Under the pieces are notes generated by a model that was not told the origin of the DNA, searched no databases, and was given only the letters and a program-made list of their open reading frames with translations. The position numbers and the translations under genes are program-made. From contig JAYENW010000022.1 of the NCBI GenBank assembly GCA_034722275.1, positions 1 through 64,000 on the forward strand: 64,000 nucleotides of DNA, read 5' to 3'. The stretch comes from M55B177 sp034722275 (lineage in GTDB: Bacteria > Chloroflexota > Dehalococcoidia > GIF9 > AB-539-J10). The first letter of the stretch is position 1, and every line of letters starts with the position of its first letter. Below, in pieces: positions 6,329-16,001 of the stretch.

Positions 6329-9300
6329 ATGATGCCACACAAGTTTGTCCATCTTCATGTCCACACTGAATACAGCCTCCTCGATGGTCTGTGCCATATT
6401 CCCCAGCTTATCGCCAGGACCAAGGAATTGGGTATGGATAGTCTTGCTATCACGGACCATGGTGTCATGTATGGCGTCATTGATTTTTACCTGGCAGCTA
6501 AAAAAGCGGGGATAAAACCAATCATTGGCTGTGAAGTCTATGTGGCTAAAAACGATTGCCGCAACCGAGACCACAATTATAAAAATCCCTTTCATCTCAC
6601 TTTGCTTGCTAAGAATGAAGTGGGATACCGTAATTTAATCAAATTGGTTACCAAAAGTCACCTGGAGGGATTTTACTATAAACCCAGGGTAGATAAAGAG
6701 CTTCTCAAAATTCATCATGATGGGCTTATTGCTCTTTCTGGCTGTGCTCAGGGGGAAGTGTCCCAACTCATTCTGGCAAAACAGTTTGATGAAGCTGCCA
6801 GGGTGGCTTCATGGTATAAGGAGCTCTTCGGTGATTATTATTTCGAAATTCAGAGACATCCCATCCCGGAGCTTGAGCAAATCAATGAAGGCCTCATTTC
6901 CCTATCTGCCAAGCTGGACATACCGCCAGTAGCCACCTTTGATGTTCATTATGTGGAGCAAAAGGATGCCCCGTCTCATGAGTTGTTGTTATGTATACAG
7001 ACGAATACCTCAATTCATGATGAAAAAAGGCTCAAGATGGCCGGCGATTTCTTTTATCTCAGAAGTCCCCAGGAAGTGGAGCAGTTATTTTCGGATTTAC
7101 CTCAGGCGGTGGAAAACACAGAGCGCATCGCTGATATGTGCAACCTGGAACTGGATTTCACGCAACTTCACCTGCCCAAGGTATCTTTACCGTCACAGCA
7201 AACAGCCGATGCCTTTCTGGCTGAGCTTTGCTGGCAGGGACTGGAAAAGCGCTTTCCTGATGCTGCTTCCGGGGTGAAAGAGCGTCTGAGCTATGAGCTT
7301 GATGTCATTGCCAAGACAAACTTTGCAGACTATTTCCTGGTTGTCTGGGACATAACCTCGTTTGCCAGAAAACAAGGTATTTACTTTGGAGTTCGTGGCA
7401 GCGCCGCCGCCAGTTTGGCGCTCTACTGTCTGGGCGTCACTGATATTGACCCTCTGGCTTATGGACTTGTTTTTGAGCGCTTCCTCAATGTAGAGCGCAG
7501 TGAAATGCCGGATATTGACCTCGATTTTCAGGATGACCGTCGTGATGAAGTTCTGGCCTATGTTACCCAGAAATATGGCTCTGATTATGTAGCTCAAATT
7601 ATCACTTTCGGGACACTGGGGGCTAAAGCGGCTGTGAGAGATACTGGCCGCGCTCTTGGTCTACCTTATGCACAGGTAGATCGAGTAGCCAGGCTTATTC
7701 CCACAGAGCTGACTATAACCCTGGAGGGGGCTTTACAGGAAAGCACGGAGCTTCATGATATCTATTCTCGTGATGAAGTTGTACACAATCTGATTGACTC
7801 AGCCATGAAATTAGAGGGGACTATCAGGCATGCCAGCACTCATGCTGCCGGTGTTGTCATATCGCGTGACTTATTGACCAATTATGTTCCTCTGCAAATG
7901 ACTGGCAAGGGAGAGCAGCGTGTCATTGTGACTCAGTTTCATATGGGAAACATCGCACGCCTGGGATTGCTGAAAATGGACTTTCTGGGTTTATCCAATC
8001 TCACCATTCTGGACAGAGCCAAGAAAACCATTGAGCAGAGCCAGGGAATCTCCCTGGACTGGCAGCATCTTCCTCTGGATGACTCCAGAACATTTGAATT
8101 GCTCGCCTCGGGGGAAACCAGAGGCGTCTTTCAATTGGAGGGCACTGGTATGCGGCGCTATATCAAGGAGCTCAGGCCTTCCAATTTTGGTGATATCGCT
8201 GCCATGATAGCGCTTTACCGCCCGGGGCCAATGGAGCAAATCCCTACCTTCATCAAGGCCAAGCAGGGAGCTATCCCAGTTAGCTATCCCCATCCTGCAT
8301 TGAAAGAAATACTGAAAGAAACCTATGGGGTTATTGTATACCAGGAGCAGGTGCTGTTTATTGCACAGGCTTTAGCTGGATACAGTCTGGGTCAGGCTGA
8401 TATTCTGCGCAAAGCCATGGGGAAAAAGATACCCCAGGTGATGAAGAAAGAAAAGCGGAATTTCCTCAGCGGTGCTAAAGAGAAGGGGATATCGCTGCAA
8501 TTAGCCCAGGAGGTTTTTGCGCTTATTGAACCTTTTGCTGGCTATGCCTTCAACAAGGCTCACAGCATCAGCTACGCTACCATTGCTTATCGCACTGCCT
8601 ATCTTAAAGCAAACTATCCCGCTGAATATATGACTGCCTTTCTTAACACCTATTCCGATAACATGGAAAAGGTTCGCTCGGCGATTGCTGAGTGCCGCAG
8701 ATTGGGTATCAGGGTGCTGCCGCCAGACATCAATAAGAGTCAGGCTGACTTTGTTATGGAGAAAGAAGAGAAAAATCCTGCTATCCGTTTTGCCTTAGCC
8801 GCTATCAAAAATGTGGGACGTTCTCCTATTGAGAATGTGCTCTTCGCTCGCAAGCAAGATGGTGTTTTCAAGTCCATAGAGGATTTTTCTTATCGGGTTG
8901 ATTTGCGAAACATCAACAGGAAAGTGCTCGAAAGTCTGATTAAAGCTGGTGCTTTCGATTGCCTGAGCAGCCGCAAAATCCTCCTGGAGTCTGCCGATAG
9001 AATTATCTCCTTAGCCCAGGCTTCCAGGAGAATGCGGGAAGCCGGTCAAACTAACATGTTTGCTGTATGGGGAGAGGCATCTCCCGGCTTCGCCTCTATT
9101 GCAAATGAGGGCAGAGTTGAGGATGTTTCTGTAAAGGAAAAACTGCTCTGGGAAAGGGAGCTGATGGGCACCTATTTTTCACAGATGCTCGATTTACCTT
9201 CTCGGAGTTTGTCTTCACTGGATGCCGTTTCTTGTGGTGAGATTGGCTCTGAAATGGAGGGCGAAACGGTAACCCTGAGTGGCGTGGTGACCGCTATGCG

Positions 9301-9841
9301 TCAATCCTATACTCGAGAGGGGCAACCTTTCGTTATAGCAACGCTGGAAGATTTGGAGGGTGAAATTGAGGTTGATACCTGGCCCAGAGCATATAAAAAC
9401 ACCTGGAAATTTTGGGAGGAAGGCAATGTCCTTACAGTTAAGGGTGTTGTCAGGATGAGAGGCGATAGAATTCAATTAAATTGCCAGGAAGTGCAGTATT
9501 ATCACCGTAGTGGACAGGACAGCGTCGTTGCTACCTCTTCTTCATCGTCAGAGTCAGCGCAAAAGCCATCTATAGCGGAGGCAAAACAAAGCCGGCTCAT
9601 CATAAATGTCAATCAGTCACAAGAAACGACAAGAGATATTGAATGTCTGCACAAAATCGTGGATGTCTTGAAGGCTTATCCTGGAGAGGACAAGGTGTCC
9701 CTCGTTGTGATCAATGAAGATGAAGTAACTAATCTGGAGATACCGCAGTTAATGGTTGACCGCTCTCCTGAGTTGAAGCGTGAACTGGACGATATAGTGA
9801 ACGAGTTCGAGCCCAGAGTGTTTATTTGCTACCCTGAATAG
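6329..9841 (+). CDS. dnaE: DNA polymerase III alpha subunit (DnaE)
   Basis: 1170 aa, the usual length for DnaE1. It is the catalytic subunit of the replicative polymerase. An N-terminal PHP domain begins VHLHVHTEYSLLDG (residues about 7-20). The palm has the catalytic aspartates in PDIDLDFQDDRR (about residue 394), then the GxRGSAAASL nucleotide region and the fingers/HhH regions (GYAFNKAHSISYA). A C-terminal OB fold (GETVTLSGVVTAMR, about residue 978) and a tau-binding-like tail follow. There are two adjacent ATG codons (6329 and 6332), no Shine-Dalgarno sequence, and a -10 box just upstream. Confidence 0.97.
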   Translation: MMPHKFVHLHVHTEYSLLDGLCHIPQLIARTKELGMDSLAITDHGVMYGVIDFYLAAKKAGIKPIIGCEVYVAKNDCRNRDHNYKNPFHLTLLAKNEVGYRNLIKLVTKSHLEGFYYKPRVDKELLKIHHDGLIALSGCAQGEVSQLILAKQFDEAARVASWYKELFGDYYFEIQRHPIPELEQINEGLISLSAKLDIPPVATFDVHYVEQKDAPSHELLLCIQTNTSIHDEKRLKMAGDFFYLRSPQEVEQLFSDLPQAVENTERIADMCNLELDFTQLHLPKVSLPSQQTADAFLAELCWQGLEKRFPDAASGVKERLSYELDVIAKTNFADYFLVVWDITSFARKQGIYFGVRGSAAASLALYCLGVTDIDPLAYGLVFERFLNVERSEMPDIDLDFQDDRRDEVLAYVTQKYGSDYVAQIITFGTLGAKAAVRDTGRALGLPYAQVDRVARLIPTELTITLEGALQESTELHDIYSRDEVVHNLIDSAMKLEGTIRHASTHAAGVVISRDLLTNYVPLQMTGKGEQRVIVTQFHMGNIARLGLLKMDFLGLSNLTILDRAKKTIEQSQGISLDWQHLPLDDSRTFELLASGETRGVFQLEGTGMRRYIKELRPSNFGDIAAMIALYRPGPMEQIPTFIKAKQGAIPVSYPHPALKEILKETYGVIVYQEQVLFIAQALAGYSLGQADILRKAMGKKIPQVMKKEKRNFLSGAKEKGISLQLAQEVFALIEPFAGYAFNKAHSISYATIAYRTAYLKANYPAEYMTAFLNTYSDNMEKVRSAIAECRRLGIRVLPPDINKSQADFVMEKEEKNPAIRFALAAIKNVGRSPIENVLFARKQDGVFKSIEDFSYRVDLRNINRKVLESLIKAGAFDCLSSRKILLESADRIISLAQASRRMREAGQTNMFAVWGEASPGFASIANEGRVEDVSVKEKLLWERELMGTYFSQMLDLPSRSLSSLDAVSCGEIGSEMEGETVTLSGVVTAMRQSYTREGQPFVIATLEDLEGEIEVDTWPRAYKNTWKFWEEGNVLTVKGVVRMRGDRIQLNCQEVQYYHRSGQDSVVATSSSSSESAQKPSIAEAKQSRLIINVNQSQETTRDIECLHKIVDVLKAYPGEDKVSLVVINEDEVTNLEIPQLMVDRSPELKRELDDIVNEFEPRVFICYPE

Positions 9842-9888
9842 TTTTGTGTCATTGTTGGGCCCTCTCCTTGATAGCTCACATCGTTTAT

Positions 9889-9917
9889 TTGAGTAAAGGC
9901 TTCTCGTAAGCTATAAT
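9889..9917 (+). promoter_or_regulatory. Promoter of aspS-tig-clpP
   Basis: TTGAGT (9889-9894), 17-nt spacer, perfect TATAAT (9912-9917). Unlike recA and dnaE, the transcript then has a short leader with an AAGGAG ribosome site. Confidence 0.7.
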
Positions 9918-9944
9918 GCGGGGACAAGTTAAGGAGTTTGCATC

Positions 9945-11738
9945 TTGCTCAAAGACCATAGCTGCGGTGCTCTGGGAAAAGAACATGCCGGACAGAAGGT
10001 AACTCTGGCAGGCTGGGTACACCGCCGCCGTGACCACGGCGGCATGGTGTTTGTTGATTTGCGTGACAGGGAAGGTATAGTTCAGGTGGTCTTCAACCCT
10101 CAGACATCGCAGAAGACATATGAGATAGGTGCTTCGCTTCGCAATGAGTATGTGATTCAGCTAAGTGGAGAGGTTGTTTTGCGTCCCCTGGGAACAGAAA
10201 ACCCCAAGCTCTCTACTGGCGAAATTGAGGTTGTTGCTGAAAGGGCAGTGGTTCTCAATGAATCAGAGACGCCGCCTTTCTATGTCAACAAAGATGTGGA
10301 AGTTGAGGAAAGCCTTTGCCTTAAGAACCGCTATCTATATTTGAGGAGGCCTCGGATGGTGAATAACCTCATCCTGCGTCACAAGATAATCAAGTTTATC
10401 TGCGATTTCTTTGATGCTAAAGGTTTTATTCAGGTGGAGACACCTATTCTGATCAAGAGCACTCCCGAGGGGGCACGGGATTATGTGGTGCCCAGCCGCA
10501 TAAATCCAGGGAAGTTTTATGCTCTTCCTCAATCGCCACAGCAGCTCAAGCAGATTCTCATGGTAGCTGGCCTGGAAAAGTATTACCAAATAGCCCGCTG
10601 CTTTCGCGATGAGGACCTCAGAGCTGACCGACAGCCTGAGTTCACCCAACTTGACCTGGAGATGAGTTTTGTCGAGGAAGAGGATGTGCTTCAATTGATG
10701 GAAGAGCTTCTTCCCTCACTTGTGAAAGCTGTTAAACCGCAGATGAGGGTATTAACTCCTTTGCCACGTCTTCGTTATCAGGAAGCCCTGGAGCGCTATG
10801 GCAGCGACAAGCCAGATCTGCGTTTTGGTTTACAGTTCAAGGATATTTCTGATATAGCTGGTGAGACCAGTTTTGATATTTTCCGCTCTGCGGTTGCCGA
10901 AGGTGCTAAGGTGAAAGGCATATGTGTTCCCGGATGTGCTCATTACAGCCATCATCAGATAGCTGAACTTACTGAGCTGGCTAAGAATAATGGGGCTAAA
11001 GGGCTGGCCACATTCGCCCTCTCAGGGGAAAGTCTGGTATTGGATGAGATAAAATCGGTGGCTGCTAGACATTTAACTCAAGCTGAACTGGAGAGCATAG
11101 TTGCCAGATTCGAAGCGAAATCCGGAGACCTCTTGCTTATCGTGGCTGATAAGGTTTCAATAGTTAACAGGGTACTGGATGAGCTGCGCCGCTACCTGGC
11201 GTACCAGCTCAACCTGGCAGATGATAACTTCCTCGCTTTTGCCTTTATTGTTGACTTTCCTCTTCTTGAGTGGAGTGAAGAAGAGAATTGCTGGGAGTCC
11301 ATGCATCACCTCTTCACGGCTCCGCGTGAAGAAGATGTGCCGCTGCTTGATAGTGAGCCAGCTAAAGTGGGAGGCCGCCATTACGATGTTGTCTGTAATG
11401 GCTACGAGCTGGGCAGTGGCAGTATCAGAATCCATACTCACCAGCTTCAAGAGAAAGTACTCAGCCTTCTTGGTTATGGTAAAGAAGAAATGCAAAGCCG
11501 GTTTGGCGCTCTTCTGGAAGCCTTTAACTATGGAGCGCCTCCCCATGGCGGCATTGCCCTTGGAATAGACCGTCTGGTAAAATTGATTGCCTGTGAGAAA
11601 ACCATCCGGGAGGTCATCGCCTTTCCCAAAAATCAAAATGCCGTAGATTTGATGTTTGATGCACCTTCGCGGATTAGCGAAAGCCAACTTGAGGAACTGA
11701 ACCTCAAGTTGAGACACGAAGTGATTGGTGGTTCTTGA
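9945..11738 (+). CDS. aspS: Aspartyl-tRNA synthetase
   Basis: 597 aa, the length of bacterial-type AspRS with the GAD insertion. It charges tRNA-Asp, and also tRNA-Asn if non-discriminating, which the sequence alone does not settle. The N-terminal OB anticodon domain (about 1-105) has GWVHRRRDHGGMVFVDLRD. Class II motif 2 is FRDEDLRADRQPEFTQLD (about residue 221) and motif 3 is GGIALGIDRL (about 535). The start is TTG 9945 with AAGGAG 8 nt upstream, and the sequence begins at the expected family start. tig follows after 14 nt. Confidence 0.96.
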   Translation: MLKDHSCGALGKEHAGQKVTLAGWVHRRRDHGGMVFVDLRDREGIVQVVFNPQTSQKTYEIGASLRNEYVIQLSGEVVLRPLGTENPKLSTGEIEVVAERAVVLNESETPPFYVNKDVEVEESLCLKNRYLYLRRPRMVNNLILRHKIIKFICDFFDAKGFIQVETPILIKSTPEGARDYVVPSRINPGKFYALPQSPQQLKQILMVAGLEKYYQIARCFRDEDLRADRQPEFTQLDLEMSFVEEEDVLQLMEELLPSLVKAVKPQMRVLTPLPRLRYQEALERYGSDKPDLRFGLQFKDISDIAGETSFDIFRSAVAEGAKVKGICVPGCAHYSHHQIAELTELAKNNGAKGLATFALSGESLVLDEIKSVAARHLTQAELESIVARFEAKSGDLLLIVADKVSIVNRVLDELRRYLAYQLNLADDNFLAFAFIVDFPLLEWSEEENCWESMHHLFTAPREEDVPLLDSEPAKVGGRHYDVVCNGYELGSGSIRIHTHQLQEKVLSLLGYGKEEMQSRFGALLEAFNYGAPPHGGIALGIDRLVKLIACEKTIREVIAFPKNQNAVDLMFDAPSRISESQLEELNLKLRHEVIGGS

Positions 11739-11752
11739 GATAAAGGAGGGAA

Positions 11753-13042
11753 ATGAAAGTAACCACTGAACCAGGAGAAAACTGTCAGGTAACTCTCACC
11801 GTTGAGGTTGAAAAGGATGAGCTTGATAAATCTCTGGATGAAGCATACCAGCGTCTTGTAGGTCGTGTCTCCATTCCAGGTTTTCGTAAGGGGAAAGCGC
11901 CGCGGTCTATTCTGGAGCAGCACATGGGCAAAGCAGCTTTGCTGGAGGAAGCGCTGCAGCGTCTCATACCACAGCTTTATCTTAAGGCTGTGGCGCAGGA
12001 AAAGCTTGAACCCATAGATGAGCCGCAGATGGAGCTCGTGCAAACAGAGCCGGTGATTTTCAAAGCTGTGGTATCACTCAAGCCTGAGGTCAAGCTTGGT
12101 GATTACCACAGTATCAAGATAGATTCTGAGCCTGCTGAAGTGAGTCAAGAGGAAATTGAGGCGAGCCTGGAACAAATCAGGCAGCAGCAGGCAGTCTTGA
12201 TACCCGTTGACCGTCCTATTCAGTTCGGCGATGTAGTTACCATGGATGTCGAGGCCACGATGGAAGATAAGCCATTTCTAAATCACAAAGATATGCTGTA
12301 TGAAGTGGATCAAAACTCAGGCCGTCCCTTGCCAGGAATAGCTCAAAATCTGGTGAATGCGGAGAAAAATAAGGTGAAGGTCTTCACCCTGGATGTTCCC
12401 GAAGATTACGGGGTCAAAGAATTCGCCGGCAAAAAATACTCCTTCAATATTACTCCTACTGAGATAAAGGAGAGGCAATTGTTGGAGCTTGATGATGAAT
12501 TAGCTCAGAGCGCTGGTTATGATAACCTCGCTGCCATGAAAGAAAAGGTAACTGCTGAGTTGAAAACCAGAGCTGAAGAAAACGGACGCCTGGAATTGAG
12601 GCAGAAAGCCATTGACGCTGTGGTGGAGATAAGCGAAGTGCATTATCCTCCTGTTTTGGAGAATAAGGAGATTGCAAGCCTTCTTGCTGAAGAGGCACGG
12701 CAGCTTGGATTTGACAAAGTAGAGGACTATATGGAAAGAACCAACAGGAAAATAGAAGAGTATCGGGAGCAATTACGCCCTATAGCCAAAAAGAGAATCA
12801 GGTATTCTCTTGTTCTGGATAAAATAGCAGAACAGGAAAAGATTGAAATCGCTGCCTCGGAGGTAGATAATAAAGTAGAAGAAATAATAGGTGGCGCTGA
12901 GGATAAAGAAAAGGCAGGGCAATTTTGCGCTCTACCGCAGGTCAGGGAATCTATCGAAGGGTCTCTGCGCAATCAAAGAACGTTTGATAGGCTGGTAGAG
13001 ATCGTCAGTGCCAGTACCCAAGGAAATATAAAGGAGGAGTGA
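11753..13042 (+). CDS. tig: Trigger factor
   Basis: 429 aa. This ribosome-associated chaperone meets nascent chains. The ribosome-binding signature GFRKGKAP is at about residue 42. A degenerate FKBP-type PPIase domain (about 150-240) is followed by the helical C-terminal chaperone arms. The ATG follows a strong AAAGGAGGG site. The stop overlaps the clpP start (TGATG). tig-clpP pairing is widespread and links folding with proteolysis. Confidence 0.95.
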   Translation: MKVTTEPGENCQVTLTVEVEKDELDKSLDEAYQRLVGRVSIPGFRKGKAPRSILEQHMGKAALLEEALQRLIPQLYLKAVAQEKLEPIDEPQMELVQTEPVIFKAVVSLKPEVKLGDYHSIKIDSEPAEVSQEEIEASLEQIRQQQAVLIPVDRPIQFGDVVTMDVEATMEDKPFLNHKDMLYEVDQNSGRPLPGIAQNLVNAEKNKVKVFTLDVPEDYGVKEFAGKKYSFNITPTEIKERQLLELDDELAQSAGYDNLAAMKEKVTAELKTRAEENGRLELRQKAIDAVVEISEVHYPPVLENKEIASLLAEEARQLGFDKVEDYMERTNRKIEEYREQLRPIAKKRIRYSLVLDKIAEQEKIEIAASEVDNKVEEIIGGAEDKEKAGQFCALPQVRESIEGSLRNQRTFDRLVEIVSASTQGNIKEE

Positions 13043-13647
13043 TGGACACAGTATCCCAGATAATAATCCCCACGGTAACGGAGACCAGCGCCCGGGGTGA
13101 ACGTGCCTTGGACATATACTCCCTTTTGCTCAGAGAGAGAATTGTCTTTCTGGGGGCGCCTATTGATGATCAGGTAGCCAACCTGATTATTGCTCAGCTT
13201 CTCTATTTGGAAAGGGAAGCTCCGGATAAGGATATCAATCTCTACGTTCACTGTCCCGGCGGCATTATCAGTGCTGGCCTGGCTATCTATGACACCATGC
13301 AGCTTCTTCGCTGTGATGTGTCTACTATTTGCGTGGGTCTGGCAGCGAGCATGGGTACTTTGCTTCTTTGCGCTGGAGCCAAGGGCAAGCGCTACGCTCT
13401 CCCCAATGCCACGATACATCTTCATCAGGCGATTGGTGGTGCTCAGGGGCAGGCGGCGGATGTTGAAATCGCCGCCCGGGAGATCATGAGAATGCAGGAG
13501 AGAATCCGCAATATTCTGACCGAGCACACGGGTCAACCTGTTGAGAAGATTGCTCATGACACCGACAGGGATTTCTACCTCGACCCCGAACAAGCGGTGG
13601 AATACGGGCTTATTGATAAGGTGCTCAGCAAGACGGACAAGGAATGA
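13042..13647 (+). CDS. clpP: ATP-dependent Clp protease proteolytic subunit
   Basis: 201 aa. ClpP is the serine peptidase barrel that degrades substrates fed by Clp ATPases. The catalytic Ser is in AASMG (Ser103), His in HQAIGG (His128), and Asp in the RDFYLDPEQAVEYGLIDKV region. The ATG at 13042 overlaps the tig stop by one base and has AAGGAGG upstream. A GTG three bases earlier is in frame but less likely. No clpX is seen downstream. Confidence 0.96.
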   Translation: MDTVSQIIIPTVTETSARGERALDIYSLLLRERIVFLGAPIDDQVANLIIAQLLYLEREAPDKDINLYVHCPGGIISAGLAIYDTMQLLRCDVSTICVGLAASMGTLLLCAGAKGKRYALPNATIHLHQAIGGAQGQAADVEIAAREIMRMQERIRNILTEHTGQPVEKIAHDTDRDFYLDPEQAVEYGLIDKVLSKTDKE

Positions 13648-13696
13648 AGCAGGTTAAGTCACTGCTGTGAGTTGATGTTAGCGGGCGTGGATTAAG

Positions 13697-13864
13697 ATGA
13701 TGGTGACTTGGTCACATTGGTTGGAAGCAGGTCCTGCAGTTGTGGTGGGTGTTCCAGGTTTTGGTGGACTGGGCACAGGTGGTTTGATCGCGGTCATTGT
13801 TATTGCTGTAATCCTTATCGCTGCTGTCGTGTGGCTCATCAATGGCACCAAAAAGCGTGAGTAA
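13697..13864 (+). CDS. Small single-pass membrane protein (55 aa)
   Basis: 55 codons from ATG 13697 to TAA. A Gly/Val-rich N-terminal part (AVVVGVPGFGGLGTGG) leads into one strong membrane helix (LIAVIVIAVILIAAVVWLI), ending in a basic tail NGTKKRE, so the C-terminus is probably cytoplasmic. The ribosome site is weak. It fills the gap between clpP and the P1-family peptidase on the same strand. The composition is convincing for a real membrane peptide. Function is unknown. Confidence 0.5.
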   Translation: MMVTWSHWLEAGPAVVVGVPGFGGLGTGGLIAVIVIAVILIAAVVWLINGTKKRE

Positions 13865-13998
13865 AAGATAAAATGTCAGGATGAATCAAAGAACAGTTAA
13901 AAGCTGCCCCCTTTTTATTCTTTCACTTGTCCTCACCAAATGCTGTGCTGAACTGTGGCAGGCAAGGCGGTTACATTCCCAGAGTAGTAAGGGGCTTT

Positions 13999-14961
13999 AT
14001 GGATATCTCAGGAATCAAGGTTGGGCATTATACTGATCTTGAGGCCGCTACGGGATGCACCGTGGTTCTCTGTGAACGAGGTGCCATCGCTGGAGTGGAT
14101 GTTCGCGGGGCAGCTCCGGGAACCAGAGAAACTGATTTACTGCGTCCCATGACACTGGTGGAAAAGGTTCATGCTGTCCTCCTCACTGGAGGCAGTTCCT
14201 TTGGGTTGGATGCTGCTGGGGGTGTTATGCGTTATCTTGAAGAGCGGGGTTGTGGTTATGATGTGAAGGTAGCAAAGGTGCCTATCGTCCCCGCTGCTGT
14301 TATCTTCGACCTTGCTGTAGGTGATGCAGGGGTAAGGCCTGGAATAGATGAAGGGTACCGGGCGTGTCTTGAAGTCAGGAAGAGTGAGGTAGCGGAGGGC
14401 AGCGTAGGTGCTGGCACAGGAGCAACGGTTGGCAGTGTGCTTGGGATAGGCAGAGCGACTAAAGGTGGGTTGGGGATAGCCAGCCAGAAGATAAGCCGGG
14501 AAGTGGTGGTGATGGCCCTTATGGTGGTGAATGCCTTTGGAGATATTGTTGACCCTGAGACGGGGTTGACTCTGGCGGGCCCGCGGCGCTCTGGTGGTAA
14601 AGGTTTCTTAAATACACAAAAACTGCTGAAAAGAAATGAGGCACTGATAAATTCTGCTCTGGTAAATACTATTATAGGGGTGGTTGTCACCAATGCATCC
14701 CTGGCTAAAGAGCAAGCCAATAAGCTGGCACAAATGGCACACGATGGTATTGCCCGTGTCGTGCGGCCGTCTCATACGATGTTTGATGGTGACACTATTT
14801 TCGCGCTCTCCCTGGCTGAGAATCCTGAACTTCAGGCAGGTCTAACAGTGCTGGGGGCAGTAGCAAGCGAAGTGGTAGCTGTTGCCATTTTACGTGCTAT
14901 AACCCAGGCCGATTCTTTATTGGGGATACCATCTGTCAAAGATCTGGAACGGAGCAGGTGA
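13999..14961 (+). CDS. P1-family (S58) peptidase
   Basis: 320 aa from ATG 13999, chosen because it has AAGGGG upstream and begins at the family start MDISGIKVGHYTD. An in-frame TTG at 13927 would add 24 unlikely residues. The family comprises self-processing N-terminal nucleophile hydrolases (DmpA, BapA, NylC types). The glycine-rich VGAGTGATVGSVLG stretch, GGSSFGLDAAGGVMRYLEE and the late region VRPSHTMFDGDTIFALS are all present. Substrates are probably D-amino or beta-peptides or amides, but this cannot be read from the sequence. Confidence 0.85.
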   Translation: MDISGIKVGHYTDLEAATGCTVVLCERGAIAGVDVRGAAPGTRETDLLRPMTLVEKVHAVLLTGGSSFGLDAAGGVMRYLEERGCGYDVKVAKVPIVPAAVIFDLAVGDAGVRPGIDEGYRACLEVRKSEVAEGSVGAGTGATVGSVLGIGRATKGGLGIASQKISREVVVMALMVVNAFGDIVDPETGLTLAGPRRSGGKGFLNTQKLLKRNEALINSALVNTIIGVVVTNASLAKEQANKLAQMAHDGIARVVRPSHTMFDGDTIFALSLAENPELQAGLTVLGAVASEVVAVAILRAITQADSLLGIPSVKDLERSR

Positions 14962-15028
14962 TATCTCAATACAGGATTTCTCGAAGTTCTCAGCGTGGCT
15001 ATGACAGTTGGCTGACAAAAGAAGAAAT

Positions 15029-15997
15029 TTAAGCAAGGAATTGAGAGAGTTCAGGAAGACCATCTCTGGCACCCGTCCTGGTCATAGCATAATAAGCCAT
15101 CCTGTCTCCAAGTTTTCCGCATTGCTCTAAGTCCTTTCCTTTAAGGAGGCCAAAAAGGAACCCGGCGGCAAAGGCATCCCCAGCCCCGGTAGTTTCTGGC
15201 TGGGATTTTCCCGGGATTCCTTCGCCGCTTCTTAACTGCAAATGGCGAAGCTGAGATTCAAGCTTATATTCTTTGTCTCTGAGACGGATATAGCTAGAAA
15301 AAGCTTTCCCTGGCTCTAAAGCTGCTCCCGCGCCCAGGGTGACCACCACAATCTGGCAGCCCAACTGAAGGCATTCACTTGCCCCGGTGATGAAATCCTT
15401 GCCCGTCAGCCGCTCTATCTCATCTTTATTGCTGAAGAGGATATCTGTCCGCTTGAATAGTGGCGATAATGCCTTTATCCCTCTATTGACATAAAGCATG
15501 CCTGGAGCGAAGCTGAACTTAACTGCGGCTGGCAGCTTTTCTGCCAGCCGCAGTTGGATATTGAATTGCTTATCATCTACAAATGACGAAAAGTGGACGA
15601 CTCTTGCTTGACTTAAATAACTTATGCTTATGTCCTGCCACTCGAGTAAGCTGTTGGCTCCAGATGAGACATATATGGAGCGTCTGCCCAGTTTATCGGA
15701 AAGACACAAGGTATAGCCTGTGCCTTTCCCCTTTTTAGTTTGAACTTGGCTGGTATCCACGCCTGCAGTTTCAAAACTTTCGATAGAAGCTTTACCCTGC
15801 TCATCGTCTCCTGTAGCGCCAATGAAGCCTGTTTCTATTCCCAGGCGCGACAGTCCATAAATGGTGTTGGCAGCCGAACCGCCCGGTGTTAGCTTGAGGT
15901 GGTGAATTGATGTCTCTCCATCGAGGACAATCTCGTTTACTTGACATAAGCAGTCAATGTTGATTGCTCCCATGCCAATCACAGCAATATTCGACAT
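15029..15997 (-). CDS. PfkB-family sugar/nucleoside kinase
   Basis: 322 aa. Ribokinase fold with the N-terminal substrate motif GGSAANTIYGLSRLG and the C-terminal ATP/anion-hole signature TTGAGDAFAAGFLFG, whose Asp is the catalytic base. The substrate is not clear; adenosine, ribose and similar are possible. It is the last gene of the minus-strand operon running from dprA, 4 nt after the HAD gene, and is probably co-expressed with the HAD, formyltransferase and PHP genes. Confidence 0.85.
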   Translation of the reverse strand: MSNIAVIGMGAINIDCLCQVNEIVLDGETSIHHLKLTPGGSAANTIYGLSRLGIETGFIGATGDDEQGKASIESFETAGVDTSQVQTKKGKGTGYTLCLSDKLGRRSIYVSSGANSLLEWQDISISYLSQARVVHFSSFVDDKQFNIQLRLAEKLPAAVKFSFAPGMLYVNRGIKALSPLFKRTDILFSNKDEIERLTGKDFITGASECLQLGCQIVVVTLGAGAALEPGKAFSSYIRLRDKEYKLESQLRHLQLRSGEGIPGKSQPETTGAGDAFAAGFLFGLLKGKDLEQCGKLGDRMAYYAMTRTGARDGLPELSQFLA

Positions 15998-16001
15998 AAT
16001 A

